A stretch of 37,102 nucleotides of DNA, taken from the NCBI RefSeq assembly GCF_020991325.1, contig NZ_JAJMLX010000010.1, positions 1 through 37,102 of the forward strand, given 5' to 3'. Below, in pieces: positions 19,073 through 28,470 of this stretch (the stretch's first letter is position 1; each line of letters begins with the position of its first letter). The position numbers and the translations under genes were made by a program. The DNA is from Bordetella petrii. GTDB taxonomy: Bacteria; Pseudomonadota; Gammaproteobacteria; Burkholderiales; Burkholderiaceae_B. The notes under the pieces were generated by a model. It was given only the letters and a program-made list of their open reading frames with translations. It was not told the DNA's origin and did not search any database.

Positions 19073-20299
19073 TCAATTCATGAACCACTCCTTCATCCGC
19101 GCCAGCAGGCTCTTGAAACTGCCGGTCTGCGCGGCCACCTTGCGGCCCCGCACACGTTGCATGCGGGCCTCTTGCAGCAGGCCCATCACCGTCGAGAAGC
19201 GCGGGTTGCGCATCACGTCGGACAAACTGCCTTCGTACTCGGGCACCGCCACGCGCACGGGCTTCAGGAATACGTCTTCGGCCAGCTCGATCATGCCGGG
19301 CAGTTGGGCGGTGCCGCCAGTCAGCACCACGCCCGAGGCCAACAGGTCCTCGTAGCCGGAATCGCGCACCACCTGCTGCACCAGCGAGAACAGCTCTTCG
19401 ACGCGCGGCTCGATCACGGCGCCCAGCGCCTGGCGCTTGACCTGGCGCGGGCCGCGGTCGCCCAGGCCGGGCACTTCGACGGCCTCGTCGGGGCGCGCCA
19501 GCACCTGCTTGGCCACGCCGTAGCGCAGCTTGATTTCTTCGGCGTCAGGCGTGGGCGTACGCAGCATGGCCGCGATGTCGTTGGTGATCTGGTCGCCCGC
19601 GATCGGCAACACCGCCGTGTGGCGGATCGCGCCGCCCGTGAAGATGGCCACGTCGGTCGTGCCGCCGCCGATGTCCACCAGCACCACGCCCAGCTCTTTC
19701 TCGTCGGACGTCAGGCAGGCCAGGCTGGACGCCAGCGGCTGCAGGATCAGGTCCTGCACTTCCAGCCCGCAGCGGCGCACGCACTTCACGATGTTCTGCG
19801 CGGCGCTCACCGCGCCAGTGACGATGTGCACGCGGACTTCCAGGCGCAGCCCGCTCATGCCGATGGGCTCGCGGATGTCTTCCTGGCCGTCGACGATGAA
19901 TTCCTGCGTCAGCACGTGCAACACCTGCTGGTCGGTGGGAATGTTGACGGCCTTGGCGGTCTCGATCACGCGCGCCACGTCGGTCGCGGTGACCTCCTTG
20001 TCTTTCACGGCCACCATGCCGCTGGAATTGAAGCTGCGGATATGGCTGCCCGCAATACCGGTATAAACGTCCCGGATCTTGCAGTCGGCCATCAATTCAG
20101 CTTCTTCCAGTGCGCGCTGGATGGAGTTGACGGTGGTCTCGATATTGACGACAACACCTTTGCGCATGCCGCGCGACTCATGCTGGCCCAGGCCCAGCAC
20201 TTCGAAGCGTCCTTCCGGCAGGATTTCGGCGACCACGGCAACCACCTTGCTGGTGCCGATATCCAGGGCGACGATGAGGTCCTTGATGTCACGGGTCAT
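19073..20299 (-). CDS. ftsA: Cell division protein FtsA
   Basis: The product is 408 residues from ATG 20299 (MTRDIKDLIVALDIGTSKV). It has the actin/Hsp70 ATPase fold signatures DIGTSKV (phosphate 1), VVLVDIGGGTTDVAIF (phosphate 2) and VVLTGGTAQLPGM (adenosine). The C-terminal amphipathic helix (FKSLLARMKEWFMN) is the membrane-targeting sequence that tethers the FtsZ ring to the inner membrane. The open frame upstream to 20377 overlaps ftsQ and is not needed. ftsQ ends 4 bases above the start, indicating tight coupling. Confidence 0.97.
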   Translation of the reverse strand: MTRDIKDLIVALDIGTSKVVAVVAEILPEGRFEVLGLGQHESRGMRKGVVVNIETTVNSIQRALEEAELMADCKIRDVYTGIAGSHIRSFNSSGMVAVKDKEVTATDVARVIETAKAVNIPTDQQVLHVLTQEFIVDGQEDIREPIGMSGLRLEVRVHIVTGAVSAAQNIVKCVRRCGLEVQDLILQPLASSLACLTSDEKELGVVLVDIGGGTTDVAIFTGGAIRHTAVLPIAGDQITNDIAAMLRTPTPDAEEIKLRYGVAKQVLARPDEAVEVPGLGDRGPRQVKRQALGAVIEPRVEELFSLVQQVVRDSGYEDLLASGVVLTGGTAQLPGMIELAEDVFLKPVRVAVPEYEGSLSDVMRNPRFSTVMGLLQEARMQRVRGRKVAAQTGSFKSLLARMKEWFMN

Positions 20300-20303
20300 G
20301 GCG

Positions 20304-21125
20304 TTAACGCTTCTTTGAAGATGTGGATGAAGATTTCTTGGCCTGCGCATCGGGCAATGGCGCCAATGCCAGGGCAAAGCCGTTGGGGTAGCGCAAGTCG
20401 GCTTGCGTGACGCTGCGGCCTTCCAGCTTGCTGTTCACGGCGGGCCAGGCCTGCACGAAACGCTGGATGCGCGCCGCGAACGGCAGCGCCCCCGGCAAGC
20501 CGTGCGGATCCGGCGCATCGGCACCCGGGTCGCGGCCCAGGTCGAGCGCCATGCCATTGGACAGCGTGGCCTTCCAGGCATAGCGCGCGCTCAGGTCGAG
20601 TTCGCGCACCTGCAAGTCCAGCGGGGCGAACCAGCGGGCCAGTTCCGCGTAGCGCTGCACCACCAAGCCTTCCGAACCCTCCGGCCCGGAGAACTGCGGC
20701 AGGTCCGAATCGTCGTCCAGTTCGCCCGTGTTGGCCGTGAACGCCTCGCCCCAGGTGTTGATCATCTGGTTCTCGTTCCACAAGGCCAGCGGCTGCTGCT
20801 CCTCGATGCGCACGCGCAGGGTATCCGGCCAGATGCGGCGTATCGAAGCGCGCCGCACCCAGGGCACCGACTCGAACACGGCGCGCGCCTCGTCCAGGTC
20901 TACCGTGAAGAAATTGCCCTCGAAGCGCCGCGAGATCACCGCCCGTACCGCCTCGGGCGACACATAGCGCAATTCGGATTCGGGCGCGGGTTCCAGTTCG
21001 ATGGCCGACAACGTGAAGTACGGACGATGCGCCACCCACACCACGCACGCGGCGAGCATGGCCACCACCGCCAGCACGGCCAGCGTGTTGGCGATCAGGT
21101 TGGTGGTGCGAGCGTCGTTCCACAC
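20304..21125 (-). CDS. ftsQ: Cell division protein FtsQ
   Basis: The 273-residue product has a short cytoplasmic N-terminus, one membrane segment (TLAVLAVVAMLAACVVWVAH), a POTRA domain (FTLSAIELEPAP, VRAVISRRFEGNFFTVDLDEAR, VPWVRRASIRRIWPDTLRVRIEE) and a periplasmic beta domain (PLALWNENQMINTWGE). FtsQ binds FtsL and FtsB and links early and late divisome proteins. It ends in a Lys/Ser-rich tail (AKKSSSTSSKKR). It starts 12 bases after ddl, in the usual order ddl-ftsQ-ftsA. Confidence 0.95.
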   Translation of the reverse strand: MWNDARTTNLIANTLAVLAVVAMLAACVVWVAHRPYFTLSAIELEPAPESELRYVSPEAVRAVISRRFEGNFFTVDLDEARAVFESVPWVRRASIRRIWPDTLRVRIEEQQPLALWNENQMINTWGEAFTANTGELDDDSDLPQFSGPEGSEGLVVQRYAELARWFAPLDLQVRELDLSARYAWKATLSNGMALDLGRDPGADAPDPHGLPGALPFAARIQRFVQAWPAVNSKLEGRSVTQADLRYPNGFALALAPLPDAQAKKSSSTSSKKR

Positions 21126-21137
21126 GGATCAGTCCGG

Positions 21138-22112
21138 TCAGGGGTTGCGGGCCGGGCTGTGCACTTTGCAGGCAGCCTCGGACAGAATGGATACACACAG
21201 GTCGGCATAGCTCATGCCCACCGCCTTGGCCGCCATGGGCACCAGCGAATGGCTGGTCATCCCGGGCGAGGTATTTGCTTCCAGCAGCCATGGCCGGTTG
21301 TCGGCATCGAGCATGAAATCGATCCGCCCCCAGCCCGCGCAATCCAGCGCGCGGTAGGCGCGTTCGGCGATATCGGCCACGTTCCGCGCCACGTCCTCGG
21401 GCAGGTCGGCCGGGCAGAAATACTGGGTATCGTCGGAAAAATACTTGTGCTCGTAGTCGTAATTGCCCCCGGGCGCCACGATCTCGATCACCGGCAAGGC
21501 GCGCGCGTTGCGGCCCGCGCCCAGCACGGCCACGGTCAGTTCGCGGCCGGCGATGAACTGCTCGGCCAGCACCTGGTCGTCGAAGTGCGCGGCCTGGGCA
21601 TAGCCTTCTTTCATGTCGGAGTACCCCACCACCTTGGTGATGCCCACGGTGGAGCCTTCATGCGGCGGCTTCAGGATCAGGGGCAGGCCCAGGCGGTCGG
21701 GCACGGTACGCAATTCGGAACCGGCGTCCAGCAATTCGAAGGCAGGCGTGGGCAGGCCATACTGCATCCACACGCGCTTCGTCATGGTCTTGTCCATGGC
21801 CAGGCTGGAGGCCATAGGGCCGCTGCCGGTATAGGGCAGGCCCAGCAGCTCCAGGGCGCCTTGCAGGGTGCCGTCCTCGCCGTAGCGGCCGTGCAGCGCG
21901 ATGAACACGCGGTCGAAACCGGCCGCGGCCAGGTCGGCCAGGGACTGCTCGCCCGTATCGAACAGATGGGCGTCGACCCCCGCCGACCGCAGGGCCTGGT
22001 GCACCCCCGTGCCCGACATCAGCGACACCTCGCGTTCGGCCGAACGGCCGCCGTACAGTACGCCTACCTTGCCGAAGGCCTGCGTGTCGGACCGCGCCAC
22101 GGATTGATTCAT
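21138..22112 (-). CDS. ddl: D-alanine--D-alanine ligase
   Basis: The product is 324 residues from ATG 22112 ([34 protein letters not shown]). This start overlaps the murC stop by four bases (ATGA). ATP-grasp features are visible: [38 protein letters not shown] and [19 protein letters not shown]. The enzyme makes D-Ala-D-Ala for MurF. The Tyr in the omega-loop region ([19 protein letters not shown]) is as in D-Ala-D-Ala, not D-Ala-D-Lac, ligases. It is the DdlB-type gene of the dcw cluster. Confidence 0.97.
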   Translation of the reverse strand: MNQSVARSDTQAFGKVGVLYGGRSAEREVSLMSGTGVHQALRSAGVDAHLFDTGEQSLADLAAAGFDRVFIALHGRYGEDGTLQGALELLGLPYTGSGPMASSLAMDKTMTKRVWMQYGLPTPAFELLDAGSELRTVPDRLGLPLILKPPHEGSTVGITKVVGYSDMKEGYAQAAHFDDQVLAEQFIAGRELTVAVLGAGRNARALPVIEIVAPGGNYDYEHKYFSDDTQYFCPADLPEDVARNVADIAERAYRALDCAGWGRIDFMLDADNRPWLLEANTSPGMTSHSLVPMAAKAVGMSYADLCVSILSEAACKVHSPARNP

Positions 22113-23515
22113 GCCAGTTCTCCCACCAGGCCGGGCACCTTGCTGATCGAGCCCGCACCCATCACCACCACCACGTCGCCGTCGCGCACGAAATCCAGAA
22201 TGGTCTGCGGCAGCTCGGCCACGTCTTCCACGAACACGGGTTCGACGCGCCCGGCAACACGTAGTGCCCGCGCCAGTGCGCGCCCGTCGGCCGCCACCAG
22301 CGGCGGCTCGCCCGCGGCATACACCTCGGTCAGCAGCACGGCGTCGGCGCCGCCCAGCACCCGCACGAAATCCTCGAAGCAATCGCGCGTGCGTGTATAA
22401 CGGTGCGGCTGGAACGCCAGCACGATGCGCCGCTGCGGCCAGGCGCCGCGGGCGGCCGACAGCGTGGCAGCCATTTCGACCGGATGGTGTCCGTAGTCGT
22501 CGATCACGGTGAACGTGCCGCCGCCATGCGCGACGGGCACGGCGAATTCGCCCGTCTGGGTAAAGCGACGGCCCACGCCCTTGAACGATGCCAGCGCCTG
22601 GCTGATGGCATCGTCCGGCACGCCCAGCTCGGTGGCCACGGCCACCGCCGCCAGCGCGTTGCGCACGTTGTGCAGCCCAGGCAGGTTCAGCTCCACGGCC
22701 AGGGGCGGCAATACCGTGAGGCGGTCGCGGCGCTGCACTGTGAAACGCATGCGGGTGCCATCGGCCTGCACGTCTTCGGCCCGCACCTGCGCATCTTCGC
22801 TCAGGCCGTATGTCGTAATGGGCCGCGACACGAACGGCATGATTTCACGGACGTTGGCGTCGTCGGAGCACAGCACCGCGCTGCCGTAGAACGGCAGCCG
22901 CTGCGTGAACTCGATGAAGGCGCTTTTCAGGCGCGCCACGTCATGGCCATAGGTGTCCATGTGGTCGGCGTCGATGTTGGTCACGATCGCCATCACCGGC
23001 AGCAGGTTCAGGAACGAGGCGTCCGACTCGTCCGCCTCGACCACGATGTATTCGCCTTGCCCCAGGCGCGCGTTGGCGCCCGCGGAATTCAGGCGGCCGC
23101 CGATCACGAAAGTGGGATCCAGCTCGCCTGCCGCCAGCACACTGGCCACCAGGCTGGTGGTGGTGGTCTTGCCATGCGTGCCGGCCACGGCAATGCCGCG
23201 CTTGAGCCGCATCAGCTCGGCCAGCATGATGGCGCGCGGCACCACCGGGATACCCGCCGCGCGGGCGGCGATGACTTCGGGGTTGTCGCCCGCCACCGCG
23301 GTGGACGTCACGATGGCGGCCGCGCCGGCCACATTGGCGGCGGTATGTCCAACGGCCACCTTGGCCCCCAGCCCCACCAGGCGGCGCGTCACGGCCGATT
23401 CCTGCAGGTCGGAACCGCTGATGGTGTAGCCCAGGTTGAGCAGGACCTCGGCAATGCCGCTCATGCCCGAGCCGCCAATACCGACGAAATGAATATGTTG
23501 AATTCTATGTTTCAT
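22109..23515 (-). CDS. murC: UDP-N-acetylmuramate--L-alanine ligase
   Basis: The 468-residue product starts [29 protein letters not shown], the glycine-rich UDP-binding motif of MurC. The ATP loop [16 protein letters not shown] follows, then [23 protein letters not shown], and the C-terminal [14 protein letters not shown] and [11 protein letters not shown]. MurC adds L-Ala to UDP-MurNAc, the first amino acid of the stem peptide. It overlaps murG by four bases upstream and ddl by four bases downstream. murB is not next to it, as in related beta-proteobacteria. Confidence 0.98.
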   Translation of the reverse strand: MKHRIQHIHFVGIGGSGMSGIAEVLLNLGYTISGSDLQESAVTRRLVGLGAKVAVGHTAANVAGAAAIVTSTAVAGDNPEVIAARAAGIPVVPRAIMLAELMRLKRGIAVAGTHGKTTTTSLVASVLAAGELDPTFVIGGRLNSAGANARLGQGEYIVVEADESDASFLNLLPVMAIVTNIDADHMDTYGHDVARLKSAFIEFTQRLPFYGSAVLCSDDANVREIMPFVSRPITTYGLSEDAQVRAEDVQADGTRMRFTVQRRDRLTVLPPLAVELNLPGLHNVRNALAAVAVATELGVPDDAISQALASFKGVGRRFTQTGEFAVPVAHGGGTFTVIDDYGHHPVEMAATLSAARGAWPQRRIVLAFQPHRYTRTRDCFEDFVRVLGGADAVLLTEVYAAGEPPLVAADGRALARALRVAGRVEPVFVEDVAELPQTILDFVRDGDVVVVMGAGSISKVPGLVGELA

Positions 23516-24585
23516 GATGGGCGCCTCGCTGCCTGTTCGCAGACATCGGCGATATGGGCCGCGGCTTGCGGACGCGCATGCTGACGCGCCCGTTCGGCCA
23601 CGGCCTGGAGTTCAGGGCGGGTACGCTGTCCCAGCCAGCCCGCCAGCCACTCGGGGGTCAGCTCAGGCTGCGGGCACAGCCAGGCCGCGCCGTCGTTGCT
23701 AAGGAAACGCGCATTGGCGGTTTGATGGTCGTCGATGGCGTGCGGGAACGGCACGAACAGCGCCGCCACGCCTGCGGCCGCCACTTCGGATACCGTCATG
23801 GCGCCAGCACGGCATACCAGCACATCGGCATCGGCCATGGCGGCGGCCATGTCGTCGATGAAATCGCGGCACTCGGCGGTGACGCCCGCCTGGGCATAGG
23901 CATCCCGCAAGGCCTGCAGGTGCTGTTCGCCGGCCTGATGCACCACGTGCGGACGGATCTTGGCATCCATCAGTGCCAGGGCACGCGGCAGCGTGGTGTT
24001 CAAGGCCTGCGCCCCCAGGCTGCCGCCCACCACCAGCATACGCAGCGTACCTTCGCGCCCGCTGTAGCGGGCCGCAGGCTCGGGCAAGGCGCACAGGTCA
24101 CCGCGCACCGGGTTGCCCAACGCCTCGCCGCGCGGCAATACATTCGGAAAACCGCTAAGCACGCGGCGCGCCAGGCGGGCCAGCCAGCGGTTGGCGGTGC
24201 CGGCCACGGCGTTCTGCTCATGCACGACCAGGGGCATGCCACGCAACGCGGCCACCATGCCGCCGGGGAAGGCCACATAGCCTCCCATGCCCAGCACCAC
24301 ATCGGGGCGCACTTGCGATAGCCGCTTCCAGGCCTGCGCGCAGGCGCGCACCAGCAGGAAGGGCAGCTTCAACAGGGTGGTCGCCCCCCGGCCACGCACT
24401 CCCTGGAAGTACAGCGGCACCAGGTCGATGCCGCGCGGCGGCACCAGCCGTCCTTCCATCTTGTCGGGATTGCCCAGCCACAGCACGCGCCAGCCGCGTT
24501 CGCGCAGCACGTCGGCAACGGCCAGCCCAGGCATGATGTGGCCGCCCGTGCCGCCGGCCATGATGAGGACGGTGCGCCCGGTCAT
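23512..24585 (-). CDS. murG: UDP-GlcNAc:undecaprenyl-PP-MurNAc-pentapeptide GlcNAc transferase
   Basis: The product is 357 residues from ATG 24585, which overlaps the ftsW stop by four bases (ATGA). It has the GT28 signature [19 protein letters not shown] at the N-terminus, the second glycine-rich loop [14 protein letters not shown] and the donor-binding region [35 protein letters not shown]. MurG converts lipid I to lipid II on the cytoplasmic face of the membrane. In B. pertussis MurG has been reported as an oligomeric scaffold for Mur ligases, relevant because this window carries the MurE-MurF fusion. A long upstream open frame on the same strand is a shadow of ftsW. Confidence 0.97.
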   Translation of the reverse strand: MTGRTVLIMAGGTGGHIMPGLAVADVLRERGWRVLWLGNPDKMEGRLVPPRGIDLVPLYFQGVRGRGATTLLKLPFLLVRACAQAWKRLSQVRPDVVLGMGGYVAFPGGMVAALRGMPLVVHEQNAVAGTANRWLARLARRVLSGFPNVLPRGEALGNPVRGDLCALPEPAARYSGREGTLRMLVVGGSLGAQALNTTLPRALALMDAKIRPHVVHQAGEQHLQALRDAYAQAGVTAECRDFIDDMAAAMADADVLVCRAGAMTVSEVAAAGVAALFVPFPHAIDDHQTANARFLSNDGAAWLCPQPELTPEWLAGWLGQRTRPELQAVAERARQHARPQAAAHIADVCEQAARRPS

Positions 24586-25778
24586 ACCCGGCCCCCCCGC
24601 ATCATGACGCGGTTCTCGATATCCACGCGCAGCAGAATGGCCAGCGCGCACAGGTTCATGACAATGCCCGAACCGCCGTAGCTCATCAGCGGCAGCGTCA
24701 GGCCCTTGGTGGGCAGCAGGCCCAGGCACACGCCCATATTGATGAAGGCTTGCACGCCGATCCAGATGGCGACGCCGTGCGCCACCAGCCCGGCGAAGGT
24801 GCGTTCCATGGCAATGGCCTGGCGGCCGATGTCGAAGCCGCGCTGGATCACCACCACGAACAAGGTGATCACCAGCATGACCCCCACGAAACCCAGTTCT
24901 TCGCCCACCACGGCCATCAGGAAATCGGTGTGGGCCTCGGGCAGGTAGTGCAGCTTCTCGACACTGGCGCCCAGCCCCACGCCCAACCACTCGCCGCGCC
25001 CCAGCGCGATCAGCGAATGCGACAACTGGTAGGCGCTGCCATAGGCATTGGCATCGTTCCAGGGGTCCAGGTAGGCGAACAGGCGCGCGCGCCGCCACGG
25101 CGACAGCCAGATCAGCGCCAGGAAGGTGCCCCCCAGCACGGCCAGCAGGCTGCTGAAGTATTTGCCGTTGATGCCGCCCAGGAACAGGATGGCCACCGCA
25201 ATGGCCACGATGACGATGAACGCCCCCAGGTCGGGTTCCAGCAGCAGCAGCATGCCCACGCCGCCCAGGGCGCAAGCCATGGGCAGGAAGCCGCGAGAGA
25301 ACGCCTGCATATGCTCTTGCTTGCGCACGGTGTAATCGGCCGCGTACAACAGCGCGGTCAACTTCACCAGTTCCGAAGGTTGGAAGTTCAGGGGGCCCAG
25401 CGGAATCCAGCGATGCGCGCCATTGACCTCGCGGCCGATGCCCGGGATCAGCACCGCCACCAACAGCACCAGCGATCCCATGAACGCCGGCACCGCCAGG
25501 CGCTGCCACACCCGCAAGGGAATGGTCAGCACCACCGCGCCGCCCAGCAGGCCGGCGCACAGGAACACCCCATGGCGCAGCACAAAGTAATAGCGGCCAT
25601 AGGACGCGTAACGCGGGCCATCGGCCAGCGCGATCGAGGCCGAATACACCATCAGCAAACCCAGCAACAACAAGGTCGCGGAGGCCAGCACCAGCGGCGC
25701 ATCGTAGTTGCGCATGCGGGTGCGTCCGGGGCGTACGGCATTGACGCTGGCGGTCAGATCGGCGAACAGGCTCATCAC
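24582..25778 (-). CDS. ftsW: Lipid II polymerase FtsW
   Basis: The 398-residue membrane protein belongs to the SEDS family. Around ten hydrophobic segments are visible, with the motifs [70 protein letters not shown] and [19 protein letters not shown]. FtsW polymerises glycan strands together with FtsI at the septum. The start is GTG 25778 or ATG 25775; the latter gives a TGATG overlap with the murD stop. It lies between murD and murG as in related dcw clusters. Confidence 0.97.
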   Translation of the reverse strand: MMSLFADLTASVNAVRPGRTRMRNYDAPLVLASATLLLLGLLMVYSASIALADGPRYASYGRYYFVLRHGVFLCAGLLGGAVVLTIPLRVWQRLAVPAFMGSLVLLVAVLIPGIGREVNGAHRWIPLGPLNFQPSELVKLTALLYAADYTVRKQEHMQAFSRGFLPMACALGGVGMLLLLEPDLGAFIVIVAIAVAILFLGGINGKYFSSLLAVLGGTFLALIWLSPWRRARLFAYLDPWNDANAYGSAYQLSHSLIALGRGEWLGVGLGASVEKLHYLPEAHTDFLMAVVGEELGFVGVMLVITLFVVVIQRGFDIGRQAIAMERTFAGLVAHGVAIWIGVQAFINMGVCLGLLPTKGLTLPLMSYGGSGIVMNLCALAILLRVDIENRVMMRGGRV

Positions 25779-27304
25779 ACTTCCCCCCGGTCGGCGGCCA
25801 AGTCGTCGACTTCCTGGGCGAACACTTCGCCACGATGTGGGTAATTGCGGAACATGTCCATGCTGGCGCAGGCCGGCGACAACAGCACGGCGTCACCGGA
25901 CTGTGCCAACTCGGCGCCGCGCCGCACTGCGTCGCGCATGTCGTGGGCAGCCACGCACGGCACGCCCGTGTCGGCCAGCACACGGCCGATTTCCGGGCCG
26001 TCGGCGCCGATCAGCACCACCGCGCGCGCGTGGCGCGCCACCACCGGCGCCAGGGGCGAGAAATCCTGGCCCTTGCCCAGGCCGCCGGCAATCAGTACCA
26101 CGGGCTGGCCTAGGCCTTCCAGGGCGGCGACCGTGGCCCCTACATTGGTGCCCTTGCTGTCGTTGATGTAGTCGACCCCGCCCACACTGCGCACGAAGGC
26201 GGCGCGATGCGGCTCGCCGGTGTAGTCGCGCAGGGCACGCAGCATGGGGCCCCAGCCAATATTCAGCACCCGCGCCAACTGCATGGCGGCCAGGGCATTC
26301 AGGCCGTTGTGCTGGCCGCGGATGCGCATGGCGTCCAACGGCATCAGGCGGCTGATCCGGCCGGCCATGCGCTTGGGCGGCGGCGCGTCTTTCTTGCGCC
26401 GCACAGGAGCCACCGGTTCTTCGAAATCGTTGGGCTCGCAGGCCACCAGCCAGGCCATGCCCTCGCCCAGTTCCAGGCCCATGTCGCCCACCAGGGCCGG
26501 CATGTCGCGCCCGAAACTGCGCACGCCCAGCCCTTCCAGCGAGTCCACCATGCCGGCCACGCGCGGGTCGTCGCGGTTGACGACGGCCAGGCGCGCCAGT
26601 TTCAGTAAACGGGCCTTGGCTTGCGCGTAAGCGTCCATGCCGCCATGCCAATCCAGGTGGTCCTGCGTCACGTTCAGTACCGTGGCGGCGTCGGGTGCCA
26701 GGGTGTGGGTGGTTTCCAGCTGGAAGCTCGACAGTTCCAGCACCCATACCTGGGGCAGGTCATCGGCATCCAGGGCTTCGATCAGGGCCGCCAACGCCGC
26801 GGGGCCAATGTTGCCGGCGGCACGCACACTGAACCCGCCCGCCTCGACCAACTGGCGCAGCAGCGCGGTAACGGTGGTTTTGCCATTGGTGCCGGTCACG
26901 GCCAGAACGGTTGGCCGATACTCGCGCTGCCCGACCAGCCCGGCCAGGGCGCGCGCGAACAGCTCGATCTCGCCCACGACTTCAATGCCGCGTTCGGCAG
27001 CCTGTTCCAGCAATGCGCGGGCCGGTGCCTGGCCCGGCGCCAGGCCCGGGCTCAGGACCAATTGCGAAACACCATCCAGCAAGGACGGATCGAACGTGTC
27101 CCCGCAACCCAGCCGGTAATCCACCTCGGCATCCGCCAGCGCGGCGCGCAGTCCCGCCAGGCCACCCGGCTCGGCGCGCGTATCGGCCACCCGCAAGGCG
27201 GCGCCCTGCCGGGCGCACCAACGGGCGGCGGCCACGCCGGTCTCGCCCAATCCGAGGATCAGGACAAGCGGCGCATCGACACGGACGGGCTCTGGGCTGT
27301 TCAT
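25775..27304 (-). CDS. murD: UDP-MurNAc-L-alanine--D-glutamate ligase
   Basis: The product is 509 residues from ATG 27304, overlapping the mraY stop by four bases (ATGA). The N-terminal UDP-binding motif [18 protein letters not shown] loop [39 protein letters not shown] and [19 protein letters not shown] are visible. It is longer than E. coli MurD (438) because of a roughly 50-residue insertion in the central domain (about residues 263-312, including [20 protein letters not shown]), of the type seen in other Burkholderiales MurD proteins. MurD adds D-Glu. The start is upheld by the overlap and the Rossmann motif a few residues in. Confidence 0.96.
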   Translation of the reverse strand: MNSPEPVRVDAPLVLILGLGETGVAAARWCARQGAALRVADTRAEPGGLAGLRAALADAEVDYRLGCGDTFDPSLLDGVSQLVLSPGLAPGQAPARALLEQAAERGIEVVGEIELFARALAGLVGQREYRPTVLAVTGTNGKTTVTALLRQLVEAGGFSVRAAGNIGPAALAALIEALDADDLPQVWVLELSSFQLETTHTLAPDAATVLNVTQDHLDWHGGMDAYAQAKARLLKLARLAVVNRDDPRVAGMVDSLEGLGVRSFGRDMPALVGDMGLELGEGMAWLVACEPNDFEEPVAPVRRKKDAPPPKRMAGRISRLMPLDAMRIRGQHNGLNALAAMQLARVLNIGWGPMLRALRDYTGEPHRAAFVRSVGGVDYINDSKGTNVGATVAALEGLGQPVVLIAGGLGKGQDFSPLAPVVARHARAVVLIGADGPEIGRVLADTGVPCVAAHDMRDAVRRGAELAQSGDAVLLSPACASMDMFRNYPHRGEVFAQEVDDLAADRGEV

Positions 27305-28470
27305 CGTAATTTCAGGGTGGAAAGGCCGATCAGCACGAGCATCATGCTGATGATCCAGAAACGCACGACGACCTGGGTTTCTTTCCAGCCGCCGACTTCG
27401 AAATGGTGATGCAGGGGCGCCATGCGGAAAATGCGTCGCCCCTGCCCGTACTTGCGCTTGGTGTACTTGAACCATGTCACTTGCATCATGACCGACAGCG
27501 TCTCGACCACGAACACGCCGCCCATGATGAACAGCACGATTTCCTGGCGCACGATGACCGCGATGGTGCCCAGCGCGCCGCCCAGCGCCAGCGCACCCAC
27601 GTCGCCCATGAATACCTGGGCGGGATACGCGTTGAACCACAGGAATGCCAGGCCTGCGCCGGCAATGGCCGCGCACAGCACCATCAGTTCGGCCGCGCCG
27701 GGAATGTACGGGAACAGCAGGTACTTGGAATAATCGACCCGGCCCACCACGTAGGCGAAAATGCCCAGCGCGCTGCCCACCATGACGGTGGGCATGATGG
27801 CCAGGCCGTCCAGGCCGTCGGTCAGGTTCACGGCGTTGCTGGTGCCCACGATCACCGCCCAGGTCAGCGCCACGAACCCCAGCACGCCCAGCGGATAGCT
27901 CACCGATTTGAAGAACGGCACGATCAGGTCGGCGCGCGTCGGCAAAGGCATGGCAAACCCGCTGCTCACCCAGGCCTTGAACAGGGGCCACAGTTCGGTA
28001 TTGGCCGGCGCCGATACCGCGAAAGCCAGGTACACCGCGGCAATCAGGCCTATCGTCGCCTGCCAGAAGAATTTCTGCCGCGCCGGCATGCCTTCGGGAT
28101 CCCGATGCACCACCTTGCGGTAGTCGTCCATCCAGCCTATCCAGCCGAAACCGAAGGTCACCAGCAGCACCACCCACACAAAGCGGTTGGTCCAGTCCGC
28201 CCACAGCAGCGTACTGATGGCAATGGCGATCAGGATCAGCGCGCCGCCCATGGTGGGCGTGCCCGTCTTGACCAGATGCGATTCCGGGCCGTAGGCACGC
28301 ACGGCCTGGCCGATCTTCATTTCCGTCAGCTTGCGAATCACCCGCGGGCCGGCCACCAGGCCGATCAGCAACGCCGTGGCGCAGGCCAGCACCGCGCGCA
28401 GCGTGATGTATTGCAGCACGCCGATGGCGCTCACGTCGTCGGACAACCAGCGGGCGATTTCAAGCAGCAT
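27301..28470 (-). CDS. mraY: Phospho-N-acetylmuramoyl-pentapeptide-transferase
   Basis: The 389-residue, ten-helix membrane enzyme shows [26 protein letters not shown] (catalytic aspartates), [31 protein letters not shown] and [16 protein letters not shown] (the HHH motif). It transfers phospho-MurNAc-pentapeptide to undecaprenyl phosphate, giving lipid I. It begins 11 bases inside the end of the murE-murF gene, so the two are probably translationally coupled, and ends in an ATGA overlap with murD. It is longer than the E. coli enzyme (360), partly from a cytoplasmic insert ([11 protein letters not shown]) typical of beta-proteobacteria. Confidence 0.98.
   Translation of the reverse strand: MLLEIARWLSDDVSAIGVLQYITLRAVLACATALLIGLVAGPRVIRKLTEMKIGQAVRAYGPESHLVKTGTPTMGGALILIAIAISTLLWADWTNRFVWVVLLVTFGFGWIGWMDDYRKVVHRDPEGMPARQKFFWQATIGLIAAVYLAFAVSAPANTELWPLFKAWVSSGFAMPLPTRADLIVPFFKSVSYPLGVLGFVALTWAVIVGTSNAVNLTDGLDGLAIMPTVMVGSALGIFAYVVGRVDYSKYLLFPYIPGAAELMVLCAAIAGAGLAFLWFNAYPAQVFMGDVGALALGGALGTIAVIVRQEIVLFIMGGVFVVETLSVMMQVTWFKYTKRKYGQGRRIFRMAPLHHHFEVGGWKETQVVVRFWIISMMLVLIGLSTLKLR

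Noticed and set aside
20403-22400. A 665-codon plus-strand open frame over ftsQ, ddl and murC
   Set aside because: It crosses three real minus-strand genes and has an Arg/His/Gln-rich shadow composition.
24586-25983. N-terminal extension of the murG frame up to 25983
   Set aside because: It is the alternate frame of ftsW on the same strand. MurG begins at its conserved glycine-rich motif, ATG 24585.
27305-28204. N-terminal extension of the murD frame
   Set aside because: It is an off-frame reading of mraY. The ATGA overlap and Rossmann motif place the murD start at 27304.
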